From RGIG8748 sp045646525 (GTDB lineage Bacteria; Bacillota; Clostridia; UMGS1810): a stretch of 64,000 bases of DNA. The stretch lies in NCBI GenBank assembly GCA_045646525.1, contig JAZRKX010000007.1, positions 1-64,000 on the forward strand, read 5' to 3'. Under the pieces are notes generated by a model that made no database searches, was not told the DNA's origin, and was given only the letters and a program-made list of their open reading frames with translations. The stretch's first letter is position 1, and the number at the start of each line of letters is the position of its first letter. Both the position numbers and the translations under genes were made by a program. This document shows positions 1 through 7,366 of this stretch, one piece after another.

Positions 1-26
1 TATACAAATGCATATGACGGGATATT

Positions 27-145
27 CGTCAAGGGCAGCAAAGCTGCTTGTTTACCCTTGATGAATGCCTCGGAATATGCTACCGCCGAAATTGTACATT
101 TTCACTTGCCCTTTTTGTACATTTTCGCTTGACATTTACAATATC
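27..145. mobile_element. Possible end of an IS21-like insertion sequence (remnant)
   Basis: Two direct copies of a TTGTACATTTTC(A/G)CTTG motif lie at about 91-107 and 114-131. An imperfect inverted repeat (12-nt arms, 27-38 and 54-65) sits upstream. Tandem TGTACATTTT-type motifs next to a terminal hairpin are reminiscent of IS21-family ends in clostridia. No transposase is visible because the window starts here, so this is inference from the repeat pattern only. Confidence 0.3.
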
Positions 146-189
146 AGTGTATGTGATTCAAAATGTTGGATTTTAGTCACAATTACATC

Positions 190-218
190 TTGTAAATTTA
201 ATAAATCTTTAGTATAAT
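190..218 (+). promoter_or_regulatory. Sigma-A type promoter of the hairpin RNA
   Basis: TTGTAA (190-195), a 17-nt spacer and a perfect TATAAT (213-218). The expected start near 225 coincides with the left arm of the hairpin, so the hairpin would be the transcript itself. Confidence 0.55.
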
Positions 219-222
219 GACA

Positions 223-305
223 AGAGAGCATATTTTGTTCCTCCGCTATGGTTTCTCGACAATTCCATTATAACGGATTTTGAACAAATATGCTCTCTTT
301 TTATT
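223..305 (+). ncRNA. Putative small hairpin RNA with intrinsic terminator
   Basis: The arm at 223-240 (AGAGAGCATATT...) is complementary to 282-298, with one bulged T. A second, weaker stem (CCG/CGG and ATGG/CCAT) can form inside the 41-nt loop. A T-rich tract follows at 297-304. Together with the promoter ending at 218 this predicts an RNA of about 80 nt that is almost entirely one long hairpin. No coding potential is evident. It may be a regulatory RNA, or only a terminator belonging to the neighbouring mobile-element remnant. Confidence 0.4.
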
Positions 306-549
306 TATTTCTTTAATTTTTCTTGAGCTCTATTTGTTGGACACCCCAACATTTATTATAGAGCCTTTAATCTCAGGGGTATCAAAATTTGATACGCATA
401 AACAAAGAAAGGCAGATTTCTTTGATGCTTTTTTGATGATGTAGCAGACGGAATGGTTGTAAACAGATGCGACCATATGCGAAATTGATGCTTATTTTTA
501 GCAATTTTAATTGACGCAAAAGGCCACATAACTTAAAAATTAATAACAC
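306..549. other. Non-coding stretch with one short palindrome
   Basis: I see no credible gene on either strand. The only clear structure is the palindrome GTATCAAA-A-TTTGATAC at 379-395, which could be an operator but has no assigned gene. Confidence 0.5.
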
Positions 550-583
550 AAAAACGGCTCAAACGCAGTGTTTGAGCCGTTTT
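550..583 (-). terminator. Intrinsic terminator of tRNA-Trp
   Basis: A 13-bp perfect stem (552-564 with 570-582) with a 5-nt loop. On the minus strand it is followed by a T run, 6 nt after the tRNA 3' end. Confidence 0.85.
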
Positions 584-588
584 CAATG

Positions 589-664
589 TGGCAGGGGTAG
601 TAAGACTTGAACTCACGGCACGCGGTTTTGGAGACCGCTGCTCTACCAACTGAGCTATACCCCT
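589..664 (-). tRNA. tRNA-Trp (anticodon CCA)
   Basis: The minus strand folds into a complete 76-nt cloverleaf. The acceptor AGGGGTA pairs with TACCCCT, the D arm contains AGTTGGTAGA, the anticodon stem GCGGT/ACCGC encloses the loop CTCCAAA (anticodon CCA), and the T arm GTGAG/CTTAC encloses TTCAAGT. The discriminator base is G and the CCA tail is encoded (589-591). The acceptor sequence and anticodon match tryptophan tRNA. It is a single-gene unit with its own promoter (689-717) and terminator (550-583). Confidence 0.97.
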
Positions 665-688
665 ATGTATTAAATTTGCAACAGTCAT

Positions 689-717
689 ATTATATCTTAA
701 AAATGTCTGTGTGTCAA
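689..717 (-). promoter_or_regulatory. Consensus promoter of tRNA-Trp
   Basis: On the minus strand, TTGACA (717-712), a 17-nt spacer and TATAAT (694-689). This is a perfect sigma-A consensus, 25 nt upstream of the mature tRNA. Confidence 0.9.
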
Positions 718-761
718 TGTTTTTTTGAAAAGTTTTTTAGGCTAAATTCATTTTATAAATA

Positions 762-790
762 TTTACAGTTTTTGTTAATTGTGCTATAAT
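762..790 (+). promoter_or_regulatory. Promoter of the 820-2271 gene
   Basis: TTTACA (762-767), a 17-nt spacer and TATAAT (785-790), 30 nt before the start codon. Confidence 0.85.
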
Positions 791-819
791 GTAGACAACA
801 AAAAAAAGGAGTGTTCCGC

Positions 820-2271
820 ATGAAAAAATTGGTTTCTTTATTTGTATGTTTCATTATGGTTTTTTCTGCTGTTACGGCAGGTGCTGCAAATGTGCCAAAC
901 TTTATGAAGCAAGACTACAACAACTATACCGCAGATTGCCAACTATCCCTTTCATTTGAGAGCGGAAGAGAGCTTGCAGAGCTTCTGGATATTGTGGGAG
1001 CAAACGAAGAGATATCTAAGCATATAGATATAAAGGCTTTATCAGAGAGTCTTCTGTCCTCGGATGAAAAGGTGAATATAGAACTCAAAATGAGCGAGGA
1101 TTACAAAAGGGCAGATATAGCCGTTACTATGGACCATTCCCAAAACATCATTGCAAACAAAAATCTGGGCATGACTGTCAGCACAAAGTCTGGCATGTGG
1201 CTGCACATGAACCTTGACAAAGAGGAGTTCGAGGTTATATATTCCACACCTTTTACAAACAAATATGCAGTCCTCGATGCTGCTGACTTTCCCGAAGACA
1301 AGAGGGCAGAGGTTTTCAAAGCACTTGGTGCAGTGTTTAGCAAGGAACTTATAGACCCCATCAAAGAGGAAGTACTGGCTCTTACCCTAAAGTATGCACA
1401 GGTCAGCATGAAAGGCTCAAGGTGCATCGTAAAATATGACAATGATGCTTTCATAGCTACAATAGACGATATGGTAAATTATGCCTACAGCAAGCTCTCG
1501 CAGTTTGGAAAACAAATGTTTGACGAAGAATTGCCCGATATGGACATACCGTCTCTTAAAGGAGTAAATATTCTTGGTGATAAGGGCATTACAATTACAT
1601 ATTACTTAAAGGGTACAAAGATAAGCCGTGCAGAGATGGATGCTGATATCTGTGTGAGCGTTCCTGATATTTATACCAAAATTACAGGTGATATATGGCC
1701 GTATGAGACAAAGGGTGAGTTTAAATTCAAGCTTAGTGAAAAGGCAGATTATACAAAGCTTAATACTACAAATCCTCGGATGCCTGAAATAACCGCGGAA
1801 AACAGTTTTTCCATACTGGACAAAGTGTTGTTATACGATGAATATGAATACTACGGAGAAGAATATTACGAAGATATGCCGTATGTATACGGATACGCGT
1901 CTTGCTGGGATGTTAAGGAGATATGTGAAAACGGCGTATACTTTGTTCCCTTAAGAGAACTTATAGAAGATGCTTACTACAACTGTTCGGAAATCATCTA
2001 CAAAAAGGGAAATGTTATCATCACGCTTTCCGCACCCGATTCACAGGAGGTAAAGCTTACATTCTACACAGGAGACAACAAGGTTTTCGTAACAGAGGGA
2101 AGCGATTATACAACATACACACTAAACGGAACTCACAGATTAATAGACCAAAAGGTGTATGTAAGCTCTGATTTCTTTGAAAAATGTATGGGTTGGACTC
2201 TGGAATATATGTCCAAGGATATGCTCGCAGGAACATTGTCCTACGAATATGATACGGGAATATGGGATTAA
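820..2271 (+). CDS. Secreted protein with C-terminal copper-amine-oxidase-N-like domain
   Basis: A 483-residue exported protein of unknown role. Residues 1-24 form a classic signal peptide (MKKL, then a hydrophobic core, then AGAA). A long middle part (about 25-330) has no domain I recognise. A very Tyr/Glu-rich stretch at about 339-353 precedes a C-terminal region (about 365-480) with the pattern of copper amine oxidase N-terminal-like domains (FVPLRELIE..., then VYVSSDFFE near the end). In clostridial surface proteins that domain is thought to be non-catalytic and cell-wall or matrix associated. The ATG at 820 is chosen over the GTG at 811 because AGGAG (807-811) lies 8 nt upstream of it. 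It is a single gene with its own promoter and terminator. Confidence 0.8.
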   Translation: MKKLVSLFVCFIMVFSAVTAGAANVPNFMKQDYNNYTADCQLSLSFESGRELAELLDIVGANEEISKHIDIKALSESLLSSDEKVNIELKMSEDYKRADIAVTMDHSQNIIANKNLGMTVSTKSGMWLHMNLDKEEFEVIYSTPFTNKYAVLDAADFPEDKRAEVFKALGAVFSKELIDPIKEEVLALTLKYAQVSMKGSRCIVKYDNDAFIATIDDMVNYAYSKLSQFGKQMFDEELPDMDIPSLKGVNILGDKGITITYYLKGTKISRAEMDADICVSVPDIYTKITGDIWPYETKGEFKFKLSEKADYTKLNTTNPRMPEITAENSFSILDKVLLYDEYEYYGEEYYEDMPYVYGYASCWDVKEICENGVYFVPLRELIEDAYYNCSEIIYKKGNVIITLSAPDSQEVKLTFYTGDNKVFVTEGSDYTTYTLNGTHRLIDQKVYVSSDFFEKCMGWTLEYMSKDMLAGTLSYEYDTGIWD

Positions 2272-2291
2272 TACCATTGATTTTTTCAAAA

Positions 2292-2316
2292 AGACCGCGT
2301 TTTTCGCGGTTTTTTT
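2292..2316 (+). terminator. Intrinsic terminator
   Basis: ACCGCG/CGCGGT stem followed by T6, downstream of the secreted protein gene. Confidence 0.85.
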
Positions 2317-2345
2317 GTTGCAGACAGATTTTTAACAAAAACTAT

Positions 2346-2373
2346 TTGCAAAATATAAAAAATATGTTATACT
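2346..2373 (+). promoter_or_regulatory. Promoter of the DUF1846 gene
   Basis: TTGCAA (2346-2351), a 16-nt spacer and TATACT (2368-2373). Confidence 0.65.
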
Positions 2374-2409
2374 AATACTTAGTGTAAAAATGCCCGCGAG
2401 GTGAATTGT

Positions 2410-3894
2410 ATGAAAAAATTAGGCTTTGATAACGAAAAATATCTTACCCTGCAATCCGAGCAGATAAGAGAGCGTATTGCTTTCTTTGGAGGTAAGCTTT
2501 ATCTGGAGTTCGGAGGCAAGCTCTTTGATGACTACCATGCATCGAGAGTTCTTCCCGGTTTTGCTCCCGACAGCAAAATCCGTATGCTGCAGCAGCTTAA
2601 GGACGATATGGAAATCGTTATCACCATCAATTCCGAGGACATAGAGGCAAACAAAATAAGAGGAGACCTCGGCATCACCTATGGCGAAGACGTATTAAGA
2701 CTTATAGACACATTTCGTGAGATGGACCTTTATGTAGGAAGCGTGGTACTTACAAGATATGCAGGTCAGACGGCATCGAATGCATTTTTAAAGCAGCTTT
2801 CAGCACTTGGCATCCGTTGCTACTGCCATTATACAATAGCGGGATATCCATCGGATGTTCAGCATATTGTAAGTGACGACGGTCTTGGAAAGAACGATTA
2901 TATAGAAACCAGCCGTCCTCTTGTAGTAGTTACTGCCCCCGGTCCCGGAAGCGGCAAGATGGCTACCTGCTTAAGTCAGCTTTATCACGACTACAAGAGG
3001 GGCATACGCTCGGGTTATGCAAAATTCGAAACATTCCCCGTGTGGAATATATCCTTAAAGCACCCTGTAAATTTACCTTACGAGGCTGCTACCGCAGACT
3101 TAAACGATGTAAATATGATAGACCCGTTCCACCTCGAAGCATATGGACAAACTGCAGTAAACTACAACAGAGATGTAGAAATCTTCCCTGTTTTAAACAC
3201 CATATTCAAGATGATTCTCGGCGAATCGCCGTATAAGTCGCCTACGGATATGGGTGTTAATATGGCGGGAAACTGCATTATAGATGATGAAATATGTTGC
3301 CAGGCATCACGAAAGGAAATCCTTCGCCGTTACTATACGGCAGGGGTGAACAGATGTTGCGGCAAAGCAAATGACAACGAAATTGTAAAGCTCGAAATTC
3401 TCATGAATCAGGCAAATGTAACTGTAGATATATGTCCTGCGGTTTCTGCGGCTCTCACCAAGGCAGAAAGCACGGGCAGACCTGCGGGAGCTATGGTACT
3501 TCCCGACGGTACTCTGGTTACAGGAAGAACTTCCGATACACTCGGAGCCGCATCGGCACTTCTTCTTAATGCGTTAAAACAGCTTGCGGGTATAGACGAT
3601 AAGAAAGAAATAATCTCATCAAAGGTTCTTGAGCCGATATGTGCACTTAAGACACAGAACTTAAAGCACAAAAACCCCAGACTCCATACAGACGAGGTGC
3701 TCATAGCTCTTACAATTTCGGCTGTTGATGACCCCGATGCCATGAAAGCAAAGGAACAGCTGTCCAATCTTGCAGGGGGCGAAGCGCATTTCTCGGTAAT
3801 ATTAAATGAATCTGACGAGATGCTTTTAAGAAGACTCGGAATAAATGTAAGCTGTGAAGCACAGTACGAAAATAAAAGTTTATATCATAAATAA
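2410..3894 (+). CDS. DUF1846 (UPF0371) family protein
   Basis: The 494-residue protein matches the DUF1846 family along its full length. The N-terminal pattern GFDNEKYL...QSEQIRERI and FGGKL(Y/F)LEFGGKLFDDYHAS is characteristic. A glycine-rich loop APGPGSGK at about residue 179 resembles a nucleotide-binding loop. The cellular function of the family is not established; it is common in Firmicutes and Actinobacteria. The ATG at 2410 is preferred over the upstream in-frame GTG at 2401 because GAGGTG (2398-2403) is then 6 nt away. It is monocistronic, with a promoter at 2346-2373 and a terminator at 3901-3940. Confidence 0.9.
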   Translation: MKKLGFDNEKYLTLQSEQIRERIAFFGGKLYLEFGGKLFDDYHASRVLPGFAPDSKIRMLQQLKDDMEIVITINSEDIEANKIRGDLGITYGEDVLRLIDTFREMDLYVGSVVLTRYAGQTASNAFLKQLSALGIRCYCHYTIAGYPSDVQHIVSDDGLGKNDYIETSRPLVVVTAPGPGSGKMATCLSQLYHDYKRGIRSGYAKFETFPVWNISLKHPVNLPYEAATADLNDVNMIDPFHLEAYGQTAVNYNRDVEIFPVLNTIFKMILGESPYKSPTDMGVNMAGNCIIDDEICCQASRKEILRRYYTAGVNRCCGKANDNEIVKLEILMNQANVTVDICPAVSAALTKAESTGRPAGAMVLPDGTLVTGRTSDTLGAASALLLNALKQLAGIDDKKEIISSKVLEPICALKTQNLKHKNPRLHTDEVLIALTISAVDDPDAMKAKEQLSNLAGGEAHFSVILNESDEMLLRRLGINVSCEAQYENKSLYHK

Positions 3895-3900
3895 TAAAGT

Positions 3901-3940
3901 GAGGGAATGAAAAACTAACATGGTTTTTTATTCCCTCTTA
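3901..3940 (+). terminator. Intrinsic terminator
   Basis: GAGGGAATGAAAAA pairs with TTTTTTATTCCCTC (14 nt each), shortly after the DUF1846 stop codon. Confidence 0.75.
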
Positions 3941-3959
3941 TTAATTATCCAAAAAAATC

Positions 3960-3988
3960 TTTACACATCTTTTCTTTTATGATATAAT
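3960..3988 (+). promoter_or_regulatory. Promoter of the APC permease gene
   Basis: TTTACA (3960-3965), a 17-nt spacer and TATAAT (3983-3988). Confidence 0.85.
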
Positions 3989-4039
3989 GTTAAAAACTTT
4001 TTATAAGTTTAAATCTTATGAAACAAGGAGATTGATTTC

Positions 4040-5425
4040 ATGGAAAAACTTACGAGAAAATACGGTTTGCCCACGGCAATATGTATGGTTGTGGGAACTG
4101 TTATCGGTTCCGGCGTGTTCTTTAAGGCTCAAAATGTGCTTAACGCAACGGGCGGTAATATGCCGCTGGGTATTGCGGCATGGGCTATAACAGGTCTTCT
4201 TATGATTATCTGTTCCGCACAGTTTGCAGTAATGGCTACCAAGTACGAAAAGGTAAGCGGCATAGTAGACTACGCAGAGGCTACCTGCGGCAAGAGCTAT
4301 GCTTACTACATGGCGTGGTTTATGGTAAACATTTATTACCCAGGTATGACATCGGTGCTTGCATGGGTATCGGCAAGATATTTCGGTGTGCTCTTCGGAT
4401 GGGATTTGGCAAGTTCAAATGTTATGACACTTGCAGGAGCCTTCCTTATAGCATCTTACACAATGAATGCCCTCTCGCCCAAGCTTGCAGGTAAGTTCCA
4501 GGTAAGTGCTACTATTATCAAGCTCATTCCTATAGGGCTTATGGCTGTAGTAGGTACTATTGTAGGTCTTTCAAACGGTACTCTTACAGGTAACTTTACT
4601 AGCATAGTTACCGAGGCTGTAGGCGGTACAAGCGGCGGACTTTTTGCGGCAATAGTTGCAACTGTATTTGCATACGAGGGTTGGATAGTTGCCACATCCA
4701 TAAACGCAGAGCTTGAAAACCCCAAGAAAAATCTTCCTATAGCTCTTGTAATAGGCGCATTTATAGTTGTTGTAGCATATATTCTCTACTACATAGGTGT
4801 TGCAGGCGGTGCATCCAATGCTGTTCTTATGGAAAAGGGCGCTACAACCGCATTTACAAACATCTTCGGCGGTGTAGGCGGTACACTTCTTAACATATGT
4901 ATAGTTGTATCCTGTCTCGGTACATTAAACGGTCTTATGGTTGGTGCAACACGCGGTATGTACGCTATTGCAGCACGCGAAGAGGGTCCCAGACCTCAGA
5001 TGTTCGGTCAGATAGACAAAGCAACAAACATGACAACAAACTCTGCTATATGGGGACTGTTTATCTGTGCTCTCTGGCTGGTATATTTCTACGGTGCAAA
5101 CCTTACAGAAGGTTGGTTCGGACTTTTCAACTTTGATTCCTCCGAGCTTCCCATTGTTACCATCTATGCGCTCTACATTCCTATGTTTATTGCATGGATG
5201 ATTAAAGAAAAAGACCTTGGTACATTCAAGAGATTTGTTCTTCCTCTTATATCCATTCTTGCTTGTGCATTCATGGTATTTGCTGCTGTGTATGCTCACG
5301 GTATCACACCTTATATCGCAGCAAAGGCAGACGGCGTGTTTAAATTCCCCGTACTTTTCTACCTTATACTCTTTGCAGTTATTATGATTATAGGTGCGTT
5401 GTTTAAGAAAAGCAAAAAACAGTAA
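4040..5425 (+). CDS. APC-family amino acid permease
   Basis: A 461-residue polytopic membrane protein with about 12 hydrophobic segments. The first carries the APC-superfamily signature GTVIGSGVFF (about residues 18-27), which in characterised relatives contacts the amino-acid backbone. A second conserved stretch (FAYEGWIVATSINAELENPKKNLP, about 212-235) is typical of the L-type and basic amino acid exchangers. The protein ends in a short Lys-rich tail (KKSKKQ). Substrate cannot be assigned from sequence. The start is supported by AAGGAG ending about 10 nt upstream. It is monocistronic and convergent with the alarmone synthetase gene, sharing a bidirectional terminator. Confidence 0.85.
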   Translation: MEKLTRKYGLPTAICMVVGTVIGSGVFFKAQNVLNATGGNMPLGIAAWAITGLLMIICSAQFAVMATKYEKVSGIVDYAEATCGKSYAYYMAWFMVNIYYPGMTSVLAWVSARYFGVLFGWDLASSNVMTLAGAFLIASYTMNALSPKLAGKFQVSATIIKLIPIGLMAVVGTIVGLSNGTLTGNFTSIVTEAVGGTSGGLFAAIVATVFAYEGWIVATSINAELENPKKNLPIALVIGAFIVVVAYILYYIGVAGGASNAVLMEKGATTAFTNIFGGVGGTLLNICIVVSCLGTLNGLMVGATRGMYAIAAREEGPRPQMFGQIDKATNMTTNSAIWGLFICALWLVYFYGANLTEGWFGLFNFDSSELPIVTIYALYIPMFIAWMIKEKDLGTFKRFVLPLISILACAFMVFAAVYAHGITPYIAAKADGVFKFPVLFYLILFAVIMIIGALFKKSKKQ

Positions 5426-5441
5426 TGTAAATATACAAACA

Positions 5442-5466
5442 AAAACCGCGAATTATCGCGGTTTTT
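5442..5466. terminator. Bidirectional terminator
   Basis: Stem AAAACCGCGA/TCGCGGTTTT flanked by A and T runs. It serves the permease on the plus strand and the alarmone synthetase on the minus strand. Confidence 0.85.
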
Positions 5467-5469
5467 GTG

Positions 5470-6153
5470 TTATGCTTCCTTTTTAACTTTATTTATTTTG
5501 TTATTAATCTCCTGCATCTTAAAGTCCGTATCGCTTATAAGGTCAGCGCACTTTTTGAGTTCTTTTGCTATGGCATCGGAGTTTTCTATATCCTTTTTGT
5601 ACTTCATGCTGTGCTCAAGGCTTGCCCAGAAATCCATTGCTATTGTACGAAGCTGCACCTCCACTTTTATGTTTTGCTTTATGTTGGAGAAGAATACAGG
5701 TATCTCTATTATCATATGATAGCTTCGGTAGCCGTTTTCTTTTGGGTTTTTTATGTAGTCCTTTATTTCAAGTACCGTTACATCGTCCTGTACGGACAGC
5801 ATATCTGCCACCTTGTAGATATCGTCTACAAATGAGCATATAACCCTTATTCCTGCTACATCATGGATTCCCTCCATGATGTTTTCTATGTTTATATCAA
5901 GGTTTCTTCGTATGAGCTTACCCACTATGCTTTCGGGTTTTTTGACACGGCTTTTTATCATCTCTATGGGGTTTCGGTTATTGGTGGTGGAGAGCTCGTC
6001 ATTTAGCACCTCAAATTTTGTGCGTACCTCACGGATGGCACAGTTGTACATCATCATTACCTTTTCAAAGTTTTTAAGGCTTGTAAGCACCTCTGCCGAG
6101 GTTAAATCCACCGTCATTCTTTGGGGAATAATCTTTTGCAGTTCGCGTTCCAT
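5470..6153 (-). CDS. Small alarmone synthetase, (p)ppGpp synthetase of the RelQ type
   Basis: The 227-residue protein consists essentially of one RelA/SpoT nucleotidyltransferase domain, with no HD hydrolase, TGS or ACT domain. Such proteins transfer pyrophosphate from ATP to GDP or GTP to make (p)ppGpp. Recognisable motifs are KSRVKKPESI (67-76), the GIRVICSF strand (101-108), KDYI..PKENGYRSYH (131-146) and EVQLRTIAMDFWASLEH (165-181), in the order seen in Bacillus RelQ (YjbM). The start ATG is preceded by GGAAGGTGA at suitable spacing. The gene is divergent from ispG; its promoter is at 6176-6204. Confidence 0.9.
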   Translation of the reverse strand: MERELQKIIPQRMTVDLTSAEVLTSLKNFEKVMMMYNCAIREVRTKFEVLNDELSTTNNRNPIEMIKSRVKKPESIVGKLIRRNLDINIENIMEGIHDVAGIRVICSFVDDIYKVADMLSVQDDVTVLEIKDYIKNPKENGYRSYHMIIEIPVFFSNIKQNIKVEVQLRTIAMDFWASLEHSMKYKKDIENSDAIAKELKKCADLISDTDFKMQEINNKINKVKKEA

Positions 6154-6175
6154 AGTATATCACCTTCCATATATG

Positions 6176-6204
6176 ATGATAGCACATAAATATTCAAATT
6201 TCAA
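6176..6204 (-). promoter_or_regulatory. Promoter of the alarmone synthetase gene
   Basis: Minus-strand TTGAAA (6204-6199), a 17-nt spacer and TATCAT (6181-6176). Confidence 0.7.
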
Positions 6205-6255
6205 CAGACCTTAATAAATGTTGACACAATATTAAAAATTTATTCATTTTTATTC

Positions 6256-6284
6256 TTGTTTGCATGAATTAAATATGTTAGAAT
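6256..6284 (+). promoter_or_regulatory. Promoter of the ispG-polC-nuclease operon
   Basis: TTGTTT (6256-6261), a 17-nt spacer and TAGAAT (6279-6284), 36 nt before the ispG start. Confidence 0.6.
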
Positions 6285-6319
6285 AATAATAGTATATTCT
6301 GGGGGGGAGTGCTTCCGAC

Positions 6320-7357
6320 ATGACAAAGAAAATCAAAATCGGTAACATATACATAGGCGGCGGAGAAAAAATCGCCATACAATCCATGTGCAATACCCGT
6401 ACAGATGATGTAGATGCCACGGTAGAGCAGATACTCCGTATGGAAGAGCGCGGCTGCGACATAGTGCGCGTTGCCGTGCCCGACAAAGCTGCTGCACAGG
6501 CTATAGAAAAAATAAAATCACGCATACATATACCGCTGGTGGCAGATATCCACTTTGACTACCGTCTGGCATTGGAGAGTATGGAAAACGGTGTAGACAA
6601 GGTGCGTATAAACCCCGGCAATATAGGAAGTGAAGAGGGTGTACGCCTTGTGGCAGAGTGTGCTAAAAAGTACTGTGTGCCCATAAGGATAGGCGTAAAC
6701 AGCGGCTCTGTGGAAAAGGAGCTTTTGGCAAAGTACGGCTCGCCCACTCCCGAAGCTATGGCAGAAAGCGCCAAAAAGCATATAGATATGCTCTTAAAAT
6801 ACGATTTTGACGATATAGTGGTGTCTCTTAAGGCATCGGATGTAAATAAAACCATAGATGTATACAGGCTTATGAGTACCGCCTGTCCCTATCCGCTTCA
6901 CTTGGGTGTAACCGAGGCAGGAACCTTCCTTTCGGGCACAGTCAAGTCCGCAATAGGCATAGGCTCACTTTTAAAGGATGGCATAGGCGATACAATCCGT
7001 GTTTCGCTTACCGATGACCCCGTAAAAGAGGTGGATGTGGCAAAAGAAATATTAAAAGCACTTGATTTAAGAGAGGGCACCCCCACACTCGTTTCGTGTC
7101 CTACATGCGGAAGAACAAGCATAGGACTTATAGAACTTGCAAAAAAGGTGGAAGAGTACCTTGCCACAGTAAATAAGGATATAACCGTAGCCGTAATGGG
7201 CTGTGCGGTAAACGGACCGGGCGAAGCGCGCGAAGCTGACATAGGAATAGCAGGAGGCAAGGGAGAGGGACTTATATTTAAAAAAGGCGAAACTATAAAA
7301 AAAGTTCCCGAGGAAGACCTCTTTTTTGAACTAAAGAAAGAAATAGAACTTATGTGA
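6320..7357 (+). CDS. ispG: 4-hydroxy-3-methylbut-2-enyl diphosphate synthase
   Basis: This is the penultimate enzyme of the non-mevalonate isoprenoid pathway; it reductively converts methylerythritol cyclodiphosphate to HMBPP. The 345-residue length fits the short bacterial form. The N-terminal TIM barrel opens with the IQSMCNTRTDD motif. The C-terminal domain supplies the 4Fe-4S ligands: SCPTCGR at about 259-265 and the third cysteine in MGCAVNGPGEA at about 293. A very strong G-rich SD (GGGGGGGAG) lies upstream of ATG 6320. polC follows after 9 nt, so the two are probably co-transcribed. Confidence 0.97.
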   Translation: MTKKIKIGNIYIGGGEKIAIQSMCNTRTDDVDATVEQILRMEERGCDIVRVAVPDKAAAQAIEKIKSRIHIPLVADIHFDYRLALESMENGVDKVRINPGNIGSEEGVRLVAECAKKYCVPIRIGVNSGSVEKELLAKYGSPTPEAMAESAKKHIDMLLKYDFDDIVVSLKASDVNKTIDVYRLMSTACPYPLHLGVTEAGTFLSGTVKSAIGIGSLLKDGIGDTIRVSLTDDPVKEVDVAKEILKALDLREGTPTLVSCPTCGRTSIGLIELAKKVEEYLATVNKDITVAVMGCAVNGPGEAREADIGIAGGKGEGLIFKKGETIKKVPEEDLFFELKKEIELM

Positions 7358-7366
7358 GGAAATGTA

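Noticed and set aside
1101..1454. Minus-strand open frame of 117 codons
   Set aside because: It lies wholly within the secreted protein gene at 820-2271, has no SD and a biased, low-complexity composition.
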